From NCBI GenBank assembly GCA_009733575.1, contig ML769436.1, positions 148,010 to 212,009 on the forward strand: a stretch of 64,000 nt of DNA, in the 5' to 3' direction. Below the pieces are notes generated by a model. It ran no database searches and was not told where the DNA came from. It was given only the letters and a program-made list of their open reading frames with translations. The translations under genes were made by a program, and so were the position numbers. This DNA is from Gymnopus androsaceus JB14. Taxonomy: Eukaryota > Basidiomycota > Agaricomycetes > Agaricales > Omphalotaceae. Below are positions 11,507 to 23,829 of the stretch, piece after piece (position 1 is the first letter of the stretch; every line of letters starts with the position of its first letter).

Positions 11507-13812
11507 ATGGATCGTCTCTCTCGCCTCGCTGTGCTCCTGCTAGCCATCTACACTACTATCACAGTTGCCGACCAGCCTGAACAGACTGTTTTCGGTCTGC
11601 CTGGCGCTGAACAAGACTCTGGAAAATGGTACAAATTCAATTCACCTATCAAGCGTGTTGCAGTAATTGGAGCTGGCACGTCCATATTTCATTCCTTAAA
11701 TGATTATCTTGACGCGAGATTTTGCAGGCCCTGCAGGAATACAGGCAGCAGCTACTTTCGTCGAACACAACTTTACTGTACGGCTATTTGACCGTGCACC
11801 AGGACCAGGAGGAAATTGGCTCTACTCTGACGAGATACCTGTTCGTGAGCCGTATCCGTGAGTACATCAAATTATGGCATGGATTTTACCTTAACGAGCA
11901 ATCACTAGGGACGCACCAGTCAATGAAGAACCTTGGTTGCCGGAACGCATCCCCGCTACGAAATATTATAACGACAGGGATGATGACTTGACTTTGGATC
12001 ATCGTTGGAGAGAACACTGGCAGCCCCGCTCGATCTGGAACAGTTTGCATACCAATTCACCTGCAGTCATCACAGAGCTCAAGCAAGCTCCATATCCTCC
12101 GGACCATGTAAGTTTGCTTTCCATACCTCCCGTACTCGCTAAACAGTAATTCAGTCCTGGGTCATTTCCGCTCACACAATCGGTGCTCATGTCCGCGCCT
12201 TTGCCTCCATCCACAAACTCAATGCCAACGATGAGTCCTCAGTACACTCCTACTCAACCAGAGTGGAGAAGCTGAGCAAAGGGCAAGACGGCAATGGATG
12301 GACGTTGACACTTAAAAATCTCAAGAAATTGGAAGAGCCGGCTAGATTAAAAGCGACCTGGTGGACAGAGGACTTTGATGCGGTCTTCGTTGCTACAGGC
12401 CCGTACACCTCACCTCACGTTCCGGAGATCGATGGATTACAAGAATGGACCAACGTTCACGCTGTGGACTCGGAGGAAGAGTCCCGGTTTAGTGTGTATC
12501 ATTCCAGAGTGTACAGGAGGCCAGAACGGTATACCGGAAAGGTAATTCGTACTTGAAGGATGTGCAGGATAAGGCTGACTTTTCTTTTTTGCTACAAGAA
12601 CGTATTGGTCGTCGGTGTCGGTACCTCGGGCTCTGAAATTGCTCGTGATATTGCTCCTTTAGCGAACAAGGTCTACGCTAGCCACAAGGTTTGTCGGATA
12701 TTCGTCACATAGTCAGTCAATCTAAATTGTATAGAAATACGACTGGGACAAACTCCATCCTTTCCAACGCCGCTCGTTCAACCGCTTCCCTGTAGAGACC
12801 GAATTCATACCAGAAATATCTCATTTTGAGCCGTTGCCTTCCTTGGACAACGGGATCAAGGATGGAAAGATTGTCCTTGTGAATGGGACTATTTTGACGA
12901 ACATCGACGAGGTTCGTACAAATCTATACTTATTGTGGCTGATCAATAAACACCATAGCATCCTAGATTATCCTGGCTACAGGATACAAACGTACCAACC
13001 CATTCCACCGATCTGCTTTGAACGAGTAAGGTTTTAAATCGCTTCTGATGCCCTCCAAATGACTGACATTAATACGTAGAACCTTTGACGTTGAGGCGGA
13101 TGCCCCTCCATCAGACGTATTCACTGGGTTCGCCTTGAAAAACGTGCATTGGACGGGTCACTTCATACCTGACCCGACACTTGCTTTTACCACCGGTGAG
13201 CGTACCATCGTTTGAGCATCACCCAAGACTCATTCGCGACAGTCCGTCCGTGGACACTTGGCGAATATCAATACTATGGTCAGGCAAAAGTATGGGAAGG
13301 GACAGCTCATTTACCGAATGAGAAGGAGCTGTGGGCGCAGTATAATTCTACAAGATACAACTATTTCCGAGGGCTGTTTGGAACGGGGCCTTCTGAAGGT
13401 GAGCTCTGTATGGTACTGCGAATACATTCATTACCGACATCGATTCTTTTCTCACTGCAGCTATTGTCCGGCAATATGTGACATGGTTGAACAACGAATC
13501 TCTTGAGAATGGCGGTCGACTTGTCGGACCCTGGCCTGTTCAGTACGTTATAGGCAATTTCTGTTCAAACTTCACGTGTATCATTAAGCGATGCTTCATA
13601 GAAACCGAGAGGTGTTTGCGTATTACGCCAACCAAGAATGGGAAGGGGTATGGTTTCGTCTCACCTTAACCGTCAGATTTTAGATGACTAATAATCATTG
13701 CTAGAGTTATATTTCCAAGGACAACTTCACCAGGTTCGAGAATCTTCCTGCTAATCAGTGGACGCAGAAGGATATCTGGGATATATCCGTGTTTGAGGAC
13801 GAGTTTTGGTAA
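11507..13812 (+). CDS. Flavin-containing monooxygenase (FMO-like), ER/secretory
   Basis: FAD- and NADPH-dependent monooxygenase of the FMO/dimethylaniline monooxygenase type. The N terminus from ATG 11507 has a hydrophobic leader (LAVLLLAIYTTITVA), which suggests entry to the secretory pathway. The FAD motif VIGAGPAGIQ is rebuilt across an intron at 11676-11727, whose donor appears to be GC rather than GT. The FMO-identifying region reads FSVYHSRVYR (near 12490-12520). The NADPH motif GVGTSGSEIARD follows the next intron. The protein ends DISVFEDEFW with TAA at 13810-13812. There are about eleven short introns; the middle and 3' exons (13,000-13,700) are less certain. Substrate unknown. No neighbouring pathway genes. 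Confidence 0.85.
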
Positions 13813-13914
13813 CAGAGCCTTGCGCCCGAGATCGTTATGATTTGAAGTATACTTGTACTAGTAGATTCCACATTACCAGTTTCCACATATGCAAATCACC
13901 ACACTGTACTTCTT

Positions 13915-14603
13915 TCAAAGCAGTATTATCATAAAGAGCATCGCTAATATGCTCATCCCTGACGCAAGACTAGCAACCAGAACTAGAAACTTCGACCACG
14001 TCCCCGGTGAGTTCGCTTGGCAGACTCATACTATCGTTGGCAGTACATCGATAGCAACTCCGGATTGAGTCGAGGCACCCAAGCTGAATGCATCTTCCAC
14101 GGAAAATGTCTTGTTGAGATTCCAACTTTGGTTTGAAAATGGTTCAGGACCACAGTATGTTGCGTTCGCTTCCGAGGGAAAAGAAGAGATCCCATAGGTT
14201 ACGTTCCAATTTATACCATATCTTTTTTTGAAAAAAACTCTGTATTAGCGTGGTTTTATAATCTTGTAAAACCCACTCAGGATCCATGGCCAGTCTGGTT
14301 CGCAAGAAAAGTCCCTGTTGCCGCGCTTGCAGCCCCAGCTGTACAATACGTCTCATCTTCGAAGTGTCAAACGTTTTACATCTATGCCGTTTGGGTAGAT
14401 ATCGAGACATTACGAAGCAGCCCGTCGTCCTCTGAGATCCCATCGACGGGACTGTTATCGGAGACGCCAACTGTGACCGAGGACGGATATACAAGTCCAA
14501 GTGAGGAAGGAGGTTAAGCTAATGTAGCCGCTTGGATGTTGCCAAATAGTAGAGCAGCCAAAGCGATATTTATAAAGTTTGAGTAGCAAGAGTTCATCGA
14601 CAT
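13915..14603 (-). pseudogene. Decayed gene for a small secreted or membrane-anchored protein
   Basis: On the minus strand an ATG at 14603 (a second at 14597) opens a signal-peptide-like stretch (INIALAALLFGNIQA) but meets TAA after 29 codons. The same frame continues as SSVTVGVSDNSPVDG. Further on, coding-like stretches with N-glycosylation sites and cysteines follow (SCEPDWPWILSGFYKII, then EANATYCGPEPFSNQSWNL, then a C-terminal hydrophobic segment LASGMSILAMLFMIILL). They are separated by several in-frame stops, with no room for ordinary introns at most of them. This fits a decayed extracellular protein with a C-terminal anchor. A gene with unusually short introns is the alternative. Family not recognised. 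Confidence 0.45.
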
Positions 14604-15084
14604 TGTTGCGTATTATTTGGAAGGGCGGGCGTTGGGCTGTTATCTACTTTTATACACTGGGAGGGGATTTCCTTGGGCAATAATCTTTGAGATGAAACAG
14701 GCAAGCTTCACCGGACGCCGAAGGGACAGCAACTCCTTGGATATGACGAATTAGGTTCATGCTAACCCGCGGCCGTGGATTGGCTGAGGACTTAAGAAGC
14801 CTAGTCTGAGAAGATGGTGGGTCGGGATAGGCGCGCGCTAACTTAAGCGGGCTATCTGGTTTTTGAACCTTTGGTTTCCACTTGCCATATCATTACATAT
14901 CATTACCCTATTACGGACTCTTTAAGAGTTCTGCGGGGGGAGATTCCACTATTAGCTACGTGGCTTGAGGCCATTAGTACACATTGCCCCAAAACACGAC
15001 GAAGCCACGACTCAAATACTTCAACCTTGACAAGCTAGAGTTCAGGCACCATAACCAACAGACTTGTACACCCACGTCTCTAGT
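14604..15084. other. Intergenic region, no gene found
   Basis: Upstream region of the kinase-like gene. No open frame with recognisable motifs and no repeat seen. Confidence 0.5.
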
Positions 15085-16400
15085 ATGAATAGCTTGGAAC
15101 GCTCTGCTATTCGCAACGACCCAATCTTCACAACTCTATCCCGAAAAGAAAAATTCTGGAGCGAAAAACAACCACTGCTTGTGGAACATGGATACGAGCT
15201 ACGCGCGCGATATCGTCCTGGTTGGAAACCATCTTGGCTTCAGGAGGAAGGTGGTGATGCTCTGGTAATGGAATCTGAAGATTCTTGGAGATTACCAGTA
15301 TGTTTTTATGAAACTACGCTCGTTTTCAACTTTCGGACCATGTTTATAGGTTAGACTGGGTAATTTCATTGATGCCACTCGTGTGTCGGACGGACTTTTG
15401 GTCTACGTGAAGCAAACGCGCACGGAAGGTCACGAATTGCGATTCATGGCCATGCTTTCCGATGAAAAGCTCCGTTCAGACCCTAAAAATCACTGTATTC
15501 CTCTGTTGGACTTTTTCCCCGACGATGTTGATCCTACATTCACATACATGGTTATGCCTTTTGTACGGCGCTTGGATAGCCCCATGTTGGAAGATGTGAA
15601 TGAATTCATTGATTTTGTTGACCAGATACTGGAGGCTCGTTTCTTTCTGTTTGTCCTATCATCGCACTAAATCGAGATTGTTAGGGACTGGTGTTTCTCC
15701 ATGGCGTGGGCGTGGCGCATAGGTAAGTCACCAGATCTCATATACCGTCCTTGGCAATCATTAAATACAATGCAGAGACTGTTCTTATGCTAATATTATG
15801 ATGGATGCCAGTACAATGTATCCTACTGGTTCCGGATTCCATCCAATCTATCCTCATCGCCTCCGCGATAACAGCGGGAGCGCGCTACACATATCTCGTT
15901 CCAAGGCCAATGTGCGGTACTATTTCATCGACTTTGGAGAATCGAGCTATTTCCCTCCTGATGATCCCAGCATTGCTCGCCTTGTGCAAGGGACCAAGTG
16001 CTTAGACCACGAGCCACCGGAGTTCTACCGCAATGAATGGTATGATCCCTTCAAACTCGATGTCTTTCTCATAGGAAATCTACTCAGGCGTTACTTCATG
16101 GACGTCCGTTAATCCGTTAAGCTTTCAGTTGTGTCTAGCGCTAATTTCTCATTTATATTACAGAAGTTCTCAAATCTTTCCTTTCTTGCGCCATTGGTGG
16201 AACATATGGTGACGGATGACCCCAGTGAGCGTCTAGATGCAAAAGCAGCTCTCCAAGAATGGAGCTGTATTCGTGGCCAGATAGGCTTAATTTCTAGGTC
16301 GTGGAGGCTGCGTAACAAAGATGATTCCTTTCCCGTGCGGATAGCATTGGACACTTATGGAGTTTTCAAAGCGGGACTTGCGAACACAGGCTGGTTTTGA
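15085..16400 (+). CDS. Protein-kinase-domain protein
   Basis: Kinase-fold protein of a type common in mushrooms. Start chosen at ATG 15085 (MNSLERSAIR). The order of motifs is that of a kinase: VYVKQTRTEGHE (candidate ATP-binding Lys and helix C, near 15400), hinge-like TYMVMPF (15540), the catalytic loop AHRDCSYANIMMD (15710-15810, split by an intron near 15723-15775), FIDFGESSY as the DFG motif (15930), and a C-lobe ending DDPSERLDAKAALQEW (16220). Stop at 16398-16400. The glycine-rich loop is poorly recognisable and the total length (about 380 residues) is close to a bare kinase domain. Catalytic HRD, Asn and DFG residues are all present, so activity is possible. Target unknown. Confidence 0.75.
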
Positions 16401-16894
16401 CCACTGAAAGTTTTCGGGAAGTGAAAGAGGACGAGTAGACGGAAGGAGTGGAGAATGCTGGATCATGCCCCCATCTTTTTCTTTTTTCTCTTATTCCCTT
16501 TCTTCCCTTTTACCCTCTTTACATAGATTATCATCACTTACTATACAAAACCAACTTTTAATTATCCTAACCAGACCTAATAGCTTCAGGTTGACGGGAG
16601 CCTATCTCGTCTCGGACTCACATTGGCAGACGTTGTGCAATACCTGAGCAGATACAATAGTGACATTACCGAATACATAGAGCTACAGTACATGTATAAT
16701 GAGTAGATAGGTGTTTGCTACTATACGCTTGCGCACAATGGCAAATAAACAGGATGTTTTTTAAAGAAAATTTGGAAGTCTACTAGGGTTTTGCGATCAC
16801 CCCTCATACAGCCTCTTCAACCTGCAGTTACAAGCTTCAATAGCTATCTTTCCTTTGATACTTGTCTAAAGCAATCGTCAAAGAAGAATCATGA
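16401..16894. other. Intergenic region between convergent genes
   Basis: 3' flanks of the kinase-like gene (+) and the serine-rich gene (-). T-rich tract near 16465-16530. No gene seen. Confidence 0.5.
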
Positions 16895-19483
16895 CTACAA
16901 TTGTAAGCTTTTACCATGTGAAGACTGTCCAGATTTTGAACCGTCGCGCGTGCGAGAAGACGAACGATGGGACGATGAGCTTGCCTGACCTAGAAAATTG
17001 TCAGTTGATAATGATGTTCGAAGCTTGCACTGACCATGATCACCATGAGTATGTGTTCTGCTGCTGCTACTGTGCTCCTGGCCATGGGGCCGGCGACGCC
17101 TGCTACGATTTTCTTCATACATCTCAGCTGCGGTTCTACTTGAAGACAGTGATGGCAAGGCTGGAGCTGGAACAGAGCCTATGATATCAAAAGACGAATG
17201 GCGTCTGTTGACAGCATTTGGTCTGTATTGCCCTGCATCGGAGGATGAGGAGATCACATTCGGTCCCTGTGCACCTTGAGGAAAATGAGTAATCAGAAAA
17301 ACATTTGCAAAACACCATACCATGAACACTCATTTCATACACAGACGCTGTGCGGTTCGAACGATCTCCGCGGGATTCTTCCCTAGACGGCAAGTGAGTG
17401 TTACTCATTCCAGGTGCGCCATATGAATTCGAGTGTGGCATCCTCGGCGAGGTAGTGTTATTCAATGTTCGACCTGGCGAATAGATGGGAAGAGCTCCCG
17501 AAGAACTTGAACTACTACCTGTGCGATACTGTGACTCTGCTGGCCTGGAAGCTGGAGTTGAACTATCGGCTGCTTTAGAAGATTTAAATCTACTGGCACT
17601 GGTGATTGCATCTGTTGGTGCAGCGGAAGTGGGACGCGACCCCCAGTCTGAGCCAGCCTCCGCAGGTGCTCGACTCGAGGGATGCACATTTCTCCTGTTT
17701 TGCGATGGGCCCAAATTATCTTGGCTCTGGCTACGAGGAATATTTGCTTTAGGAGAGGTTAGAGACATCGCTGATAATTGACGCTCGACTAGTCCATCAG
17801 GGACATGAGGATACGGTCCTGCCATTGAAGAACGTCTACCTGATGGAACTTCAGGCCTGCTAGTGGACAATGATTGGCCATTTCGACTGAGTGATGTGGA
17901 GGAGGAAGAAGGTCCAAAATTGTGAGCAGATTTTCCTGCGACAGCTTCGCCCGCAGACGACGAAGATCGACGCTCGACTAGTCCATCGGGGACATGAGGA
18001 TACGGTCCTGCCATTGAAGAACGTCTACCTGATGGAACTTCAAGCCCGCTAGTGGACAATGATTGGCCATTTCGACTGAGTGATGTGGAGGAGGAAAAAG
18101 ATCCAAAATTGTGAGCAGATTTTCCTGCGACAGCTTCGCCCGCAGACGACGAAGATCGACGCTCGACTAGTCCATCGGGGACATGAGGATACGGTCCTGC
18201 CATTGAAGAACGTCTACCTGATGGAGCTTCAGGCCTGCTAGTGGACAATGATTGGTCATTTCGACTGAGTGATGTGGAGGAGGAAGAAGGTCCAACATTA
18301 TGAGCAGATTTTACTGCGACAGCCTCGCCCACAGATGATGAAGATCGTCTTCTGCCAGTTATGTCTGTGTTCACTAGAGTGCTGCTAGTGCTCGCAGAAG
18401 TTTGGGTATTTGATCTGGCCAACTCTGCAGCAGATGGAGGTATAAAAACTTCGTTATGAGGTGGTTGCTCTGGGTTATAGGAGCGATGAGGAATAACAGG
18501 TTCGCTGTTTTGGCGCGTATATGTGGGAGGCCTAGATTGGGGAGCAGGTGTACTTGCAAAGTGATTCTGATTTGACCTAGAAAGCGGGGGTGGCGCACCC
18601 TGGCTATAGGCCATTCCATGCAGATTATTGGGAGGATATTGCATACCGGGAGCAGTCATATCTAATTGGACCTTTTAATGCATTTTAGTGAGGGGATTGA
18701 CTTGACAGACCATAAGGTGTTCTGGAAGTAGAAGCAACTGGTGTCCCACCACCTGCGTTAAAAAATAGTCATTTTTCAGGGGCGGAGTCCATAATAATGA
18801 GCTTCTTACCAGGAACAGACATAGAAATACCCTGAGGGCCACTATTTTCACTATTATACCTTTCGGATGGAGGAACGCTCCCTAGAATGCATCTACATTG
18901 TAAGCCGTGTAAAAGCAGAATTGAGCATAATCATACGATGATACATAGGGAGCTGATCTGAGGACCTATATCGTGTTGCATGAGTCTGTGATTCCCTGTG
19001 TAAGACGCTTTCAAAAGAGTAAAATAAGTAGACATACAAGAATGGTCGTCCGGGTTTCAGCCAAGGTGCTCAAAAGTTCCGTGATTCTGCGTGAAACGTC
19101 GTTCCAGCGGTTGTATTCCGATAGCAAACCTCCGTCTTCTCCAATCTGAAGTCTGAGCTCATCAATGCTCCTTTCCGCTCTGTAACGCGTATCACTTTTC
19201 AAGCCATTTCGATTGGTAAACGGAGGTAGACTTACGCCCTTAAGCTGTCTGACATTTGGTCGATGAAGTCTGGTTCGGCATCGCGAATGAGGTCCGCATC
19301 TCCAGATCTCATTGTTCGTATATATGCTTCGCATTCCCGAATTATTGTTTCGGCCCTGTTAATTCGGTGCCCTCGACTGAGACTTTGAGTTACAATGTGA
19401 TGAGCTATGGATAAGAGCGGGAGTATGATACTGATTATGCTCGCAGCATTATTTGTCATAGCCCAACCAGATCCAGAGTCCAT
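16895..19483 (-). CDS. Serine-rich, low-complexity protein with N-terminal membrane segment
   Basis: Not recognised. From ATG 19483 the protein has a hydrophobic helix close to the N terminus (AASIISIILPLLSIAHHIV) and then helical, charged segments (CEAYIRTMRSGDADLI, RSIDELRLQIGEDGG). A long Ser/Pro/Arg-rich region follows, in one large exon (17331-18659). It includes three tandem 63-residue repeats and ends with basic Ser-rich exons (SSSSHRSSSRTRDGSKSG) at the stop, 16895. About seven introns. The organisation, a short membrane anchor with a long disordered tail, suggests a cytoplasmic scaffold or signalling tail held at a membrane; this is inference only. Many SSS and RRSS sites look like kinase targets. 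Confidence 0.65.
17782..18348 (-). repeat. Three tandem 189-bp (63-codon) coding repeats
   Basis: The marker CGCTCGACTAGTCCATC recurs at about 17782, 17971 and 18160, exactly 189 bp apart. Each unit encodes a segment containing GRRSSMAGPYPHVPDGLVER. The first two copies (in + coordinates) are almost identical and the third diverges towards its end. The period is a multiple of three, so copy-number change keeps the frame. Confidence 0.9.
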
Positions 19484-21688
19484 GGTGTAGAATCTACTAA
19501 GGTATCAGACGGCTCAGAAAGATAGGAAGGATAGCACCTACGATAGTTACAGGAAGTTTACTCTTCCCTCCCACTTGCCTGATGTACTTAAGTATCAAAC
19601 CGGGAAGAGTTCTTTTAAGACGTCAGGACTTTATGCGGAATAAACCGGAATTATGAGAGCGACTGGGTTGTTTACTTATAAGTAGATGGCACGGGGAGAG
19701 AACCAGCTTATCAGGCACTTGGCAGAGCCTTCGAGAGGAAAAGCCAAAGAAGACTAGTATATGCTTTGCTTGATGGCCCTCACGCCTCGTAGCGCCCGCC
19801 ACCGTGTCACAAGGTGATATTTGAACGGTGAAGCTCAGGCTGGGGCGGTTTTTCTACGTTTATCCATATCATCTAGTAGTAGGCGCCAATCTATTGTAGA
19901 TGTGCTGCTATGGATAGTTGAGATTGTATCATAATAGAAGATGAACTGGATGGGTCCGTGCAAAGCGTACATGTATGGAAAGTTTTGAGTCCGACTCCAA
20001 GCCCTGAGAATCAGAATGTAGGAGAACTCCATATCGGCAATGATTATCTCGCCTGCAATTACTCTTCAAGGGAGCAGCATACAGGCAAAAAAAAAGCTTC
20101 TTATATCGTCCAGAGATGCTGTCGTGAAGGATTCACGCCATAGTACCTGAAATTTTGTTCATTGTGTGAGGAATTCAAGGAGTGCGTACTATTCCCTACT
20201 ATTCCCATTCCAAGACGGCGACGGCATAAGTACATGTAATTATGCGTCTAAAACGGTTTTAGACCTGTCGAAACGCCCTCCTCAGAGGCCTGGATATCGG
20301 AAACCCCGACCCTATGTAGTACTGTAATTCGACAGTCCGAGTCACAGGTCACGACTCAAGAATCCATTTTTTGGTTCAATTTTTCCGCTATTTCTGGGCC
20401 ATTTAGCCTTTGATCTTTGCAATTTTGCACTTGTTGGAGCTTTCAGGGGATTTGATTTTGTAAGAAATTTTGAGGCCTTCAAGCTGCTTTAAATCATAAG
20501 GAAATGGTACATCCGCACGCTAGTAGTTCGGCGCTCATACTATCGTGCCTGCCGGCTTTATAATGCCTCCAGAGTTTATAAAAGCAATCCAGAGGCTCTT
20601 CCCCTTACATATTCCTGTACGTATGCATCGAAATTGAAGTATATATGCGAAATACATAGTCGCAGTCTTTTTTTCATTAAAAATGGTTGAGTTCTCGTTC
20701 CGCAAGCTGTTTTCAATGCAAAATTCACGTTGAATTTCTCTAATTTCAGCTGGTATCATAAGCAGGCAGGCGTTGAGCACATGGAAAAAAAGAATACATG
20801 CCTAAAGACTGCTTCTGTTGTGTGTGGCAGAATTTCTCCGAGACCTTCCGGGGCAAAATTCGAGAGTTAAGAGGTCAAGGAGAAGGAACGTGACTTTTCG
20901 TGACATCTCGATGCATCAATCTAAATATAGCAAGCTTGCTTGCGAGAGTCTGCCTACGGGAGACAACAATTTCAGTGGCCAACCGTGACATTTGATGTGA
21001 TGTTTTTTATAAACACTACTGATTCAAGGGTCCTCAACGGCGGCTTCAATATTGTACTCAGATATAACGTTCATTGGCCATTCTAATTTCTAAGTAGTTA
21101 GCTTAAATACATCCTCTGCTATCTATATGTAAAATACAAAGTCAATCGAATGACATTGAAGGTGTTTCCGAGGCGGTTTATAAAATTTTTATAAACTCTG
21201 CAGGCACGATAGTAGTACATAGCTCCTTGTGAGTCATAGTACTGAAGTATGAGTCACCAAGAGTCATGACTCCAAGTAGCAAGTCCAACAAACGCACCTG
21301 TTTATTTATCCACCTCTCAATTTTGAACTTATCATTCCTGCAAAATTAGCAACTCTAGAAGCGTAGAAGAGAGCCCATCGATGAAGAATTATGATGTCTG
21401 AGCCCTACAAATTACAATCTTGGACATCAGGGTTCCGGAGGCGAGAGCGGGTCCGCCCTGGAACATCGGGGTCGGGGTAGAGGGCTGGTGGGCTGAGTAA
21501 GGTATTGGTAACATACTTCCTATATTTTGAACTTTTAAATTGATCGAAGAAGTATAGATGTTTGCTTACAGAGCTGCTGAGAGCATCGAAACGAATCTGC
21601 GCACTGCAATTATTGGTTCAGTCTGAAATAAAAGGGAGCATCCATCCTGTATTTGTGAGTAAGAAGTCACCTAGTATACGAAAAATAC
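19484..21688. other. Gene-poor region with inverted and palindromic repeats
   Basis: 2.2 kb without a supportable gene. It contains an inverted repeat pair (20538-20552 and 21200-21214), several TTTATAAA-type motifs and a cluster of GAGTCA words (21231-21275) including the perfect palindrome GAGTCATGACTC. Its right end is the upstream region of the Zn2Cys6 regulator. Confidence 0.5.
20538..21214. mobile_element. Possible non-autonomous element bounded by 15-bp inverted repeats
   Basis: TACTATCGTGCCTGC at 20538-20552 is repeated in inverted orientation at 21200-21214. GAGTTTATAAAA-like words lie just inside both ends (near 20573 and 21180-21198). The 677-bp interior is AT-rich and has no coding capacity. 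No clear target-site duplication was found, so a mobile origin is tentative. Confidence 0.35.
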
Positions 21689-23829
21689 ATGTCTACATAC
21701 ACTACACTTCAAAAAGGAGCGGCCTGTATGAATTGCAGGTGATTTCATCATTCTTTGATTTCATTGGTTGTAGCTCACTTTCGGCTTGATTAGACGTCGA
21801 AAGATTGTCGGTCATCATTACCCTCTGCAATTTCAGAAACTAATTGACGCTCCCCCATAGCGATGTGATGGCCAAAAACCCAAATGCTCATCTTGCCAGT
21901 GGGAGGAAGATTGCGAGTACAAGGATACTAGAGCATCCACCCAACTACACTCACTTGAAGATCATATATCTGTTCTTGAGGCTCGTATACACGAGCTCGA
22001 GAGCGAATTTCGGAGTAACGCTTCTAATGCACCGCCATCAAACGGTACGCTCGCTCAAAAAACTAAATTATTCTTTTAGCACTTCACTTATCAATAATTT
22101 GTTGACAGTGCAACTATCTGCGCCTGGGATTGAGGTTTGTAGCCTTTTATGATTGTTTCCGAAGAGATTTATTGATGTATGTCTCTTCGCAGTATATACC
22201 TCCAATCCTTTCGAACATGCTGTGAGTACTATGACATGTGCATCACAATTCAAGGTTTCTGACACCAGTTCCCGCTCAGGATGCATAACTTCATTCACAA
22301 AAGCTGTTCCATAGGATTTTTCTTGCATAAAATACGGTTCAAAAATTCAGTACTAAATTTTGGAGGTGAAACGCCGACATCGGCGCTCTTGAACACATCC
22401 TATCTCTGGGGAATGCATCTTTCTTCATCAGCAAATCCTCCGGAACAGGAAGCGATTCTCCTTTCGCGTGCTCTCCAAAGTTCGACCCACGCATTATCCG
22501 AAAATCATCCTCAAAAAATTATACAATGTATCCAGTCTAAAGTTCTTCTTGCAACTTACTTTTACCGTGCTAATAGGACTGTAGAGGGAAGGTATCATGC
22601 TACAGCTGCTGCATCTCTTGTGTTAAGCAGTGGCATGCACAAGATTCGCACATCTTCTCATGATGTATCGCGATATCATATTGCAGCGTTTTTGAATCCT
22701 TTGGCACCGCCTAGTGATGCTATAGAGGAGGGCGAACGAATCAATGCATTTTGGACGGTCTTGACCTTGGACGCCTTTTGGAATACCATAAATGGGATCC
22801 CTTCGAGCATTCCATATACAAGTCCAATGGCAAGAGTAGATGTGCCATGGCCCCGTATGCTAGAAGAATATGCACGAGTAAGCTGTCTACAATTTTGCGG
22901 ATCGTTTTGACTGGATTGTTGACTCTTTAGACTCCGTTTGATCCTCAATTCCGAAGCAGTCATACAATTGAACGCTTTCTATCAGGTGTTCCAGACAGCA
23001 ATAACTCTCCCAGAGCAATTTTTGCGAAAGCGGCCATTTTATTTGAACGCGCCACATTTATTGGCCTTGAATTGAAGAACAGTGAGTGACCACTCTCAGA
23101 TATCGATGGAATCTCTTATTGACGATTGAATGATTCAGATCGTGCTTCCCAGCAATCGCAGGCCAGCTTCAGCTCCCTTGACACTCTTATTCAAAGATTT
23201 ATTCCGAGCATATTGCCTTTAGACCGTACTTCCGAAACCCCACTCAACTATCAGCTGTGTATGCACTCACTTGCGCACGCTGCGGATATTCAACTGCACA
23301 TTTCTTTCACGTCTCAAAGCACAACTTCTCGCACTAGAGTCCTCAGAGCGGCTAAGGCTATCGCAGATTTGATCGTCACTTGGAGTCATGTCCCAGAGAT
23401 GGAGTTCGTCGATCCCATGCTAGCAGTAAGTCCGATGTCCAAAGATTGAAGTGTTACTTAACGAGCTTGGCATTCACCTATAGGTTCTATGGGCAATGAC
23501 TTGTAAAATCTTTATTGACGAAAGTGTCCGACTCCAAGCTATGGGAAGTCTTCTCTATGCACGGAATGAGGTTCGTGCCTCCTGTGAGCGCGTAATGGCT
23601 GCTATGGAAGGGCAACCATTTCCGTTGATGAGTTGCGTGCTGTCATTTCTCTTTTTCTACTGTTCCCTCATATATGCTTTACAGAACATCAACTCGTTCT
23701 AGTGAGGCGGGCTTTCGCAAATACTGCTTACAGCTAGTTGATCAGAATGAAAGAAGGAATATTTTATTACATGGTCCAAGTGCTGAACGTCAGATCCGTT
23801 TGGAGTGTACCAACACCTTTGTCTCCTGA
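21689..23829 (+). CDS. Zn2Cys6 transcription factor with fungal-specific TF domain
   Basis: DNA-binding regulator. ATG 21689 begins a 50-nt exon (to 21738) encoding up to CMNC. A 13-nt exon (21794-21806) supplies RRKI, and the next exon starts at 21861 with RCDG. Together they give CMNCRRRKIRCDGQKPKC followed by SSC and CEY, a complete six-cysteine Zn2Cys6 cluster. A heptad segment follows (LEDHISVLEARIHELE), probably for dimerisation. The middle is the fungal-specific TF domain (SYLWGMHLSSS near 22400, GRYHATAAASLVLSSGMHK near 22590, FWTVLTLDAFWNTINGIPSSI near 22750). The last exon is read from about 23689 to TGA 23827-23829. About ten introns. Target genes unknown; it is not beside an obvious metabolic cluster. 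Confidence 0.82.

Noticed and set aside
17782..18348. Regular repeats that might be taken for a CRISPR-like array
   Set aside because: Units are 189 bp, directly adjacent and in-frame coding; there are no unique spacers, and the genome is eukaryotic.
21781..21806. Degenerate first half of the zinc cluster (FGLIRRRKI read through 21781-21806)
   Set aside because: An in-phase upstream exon ending at 21738 provides the missing cysteines (CMNC), so the cluster is intact and the FGLI reading is intron sequence.
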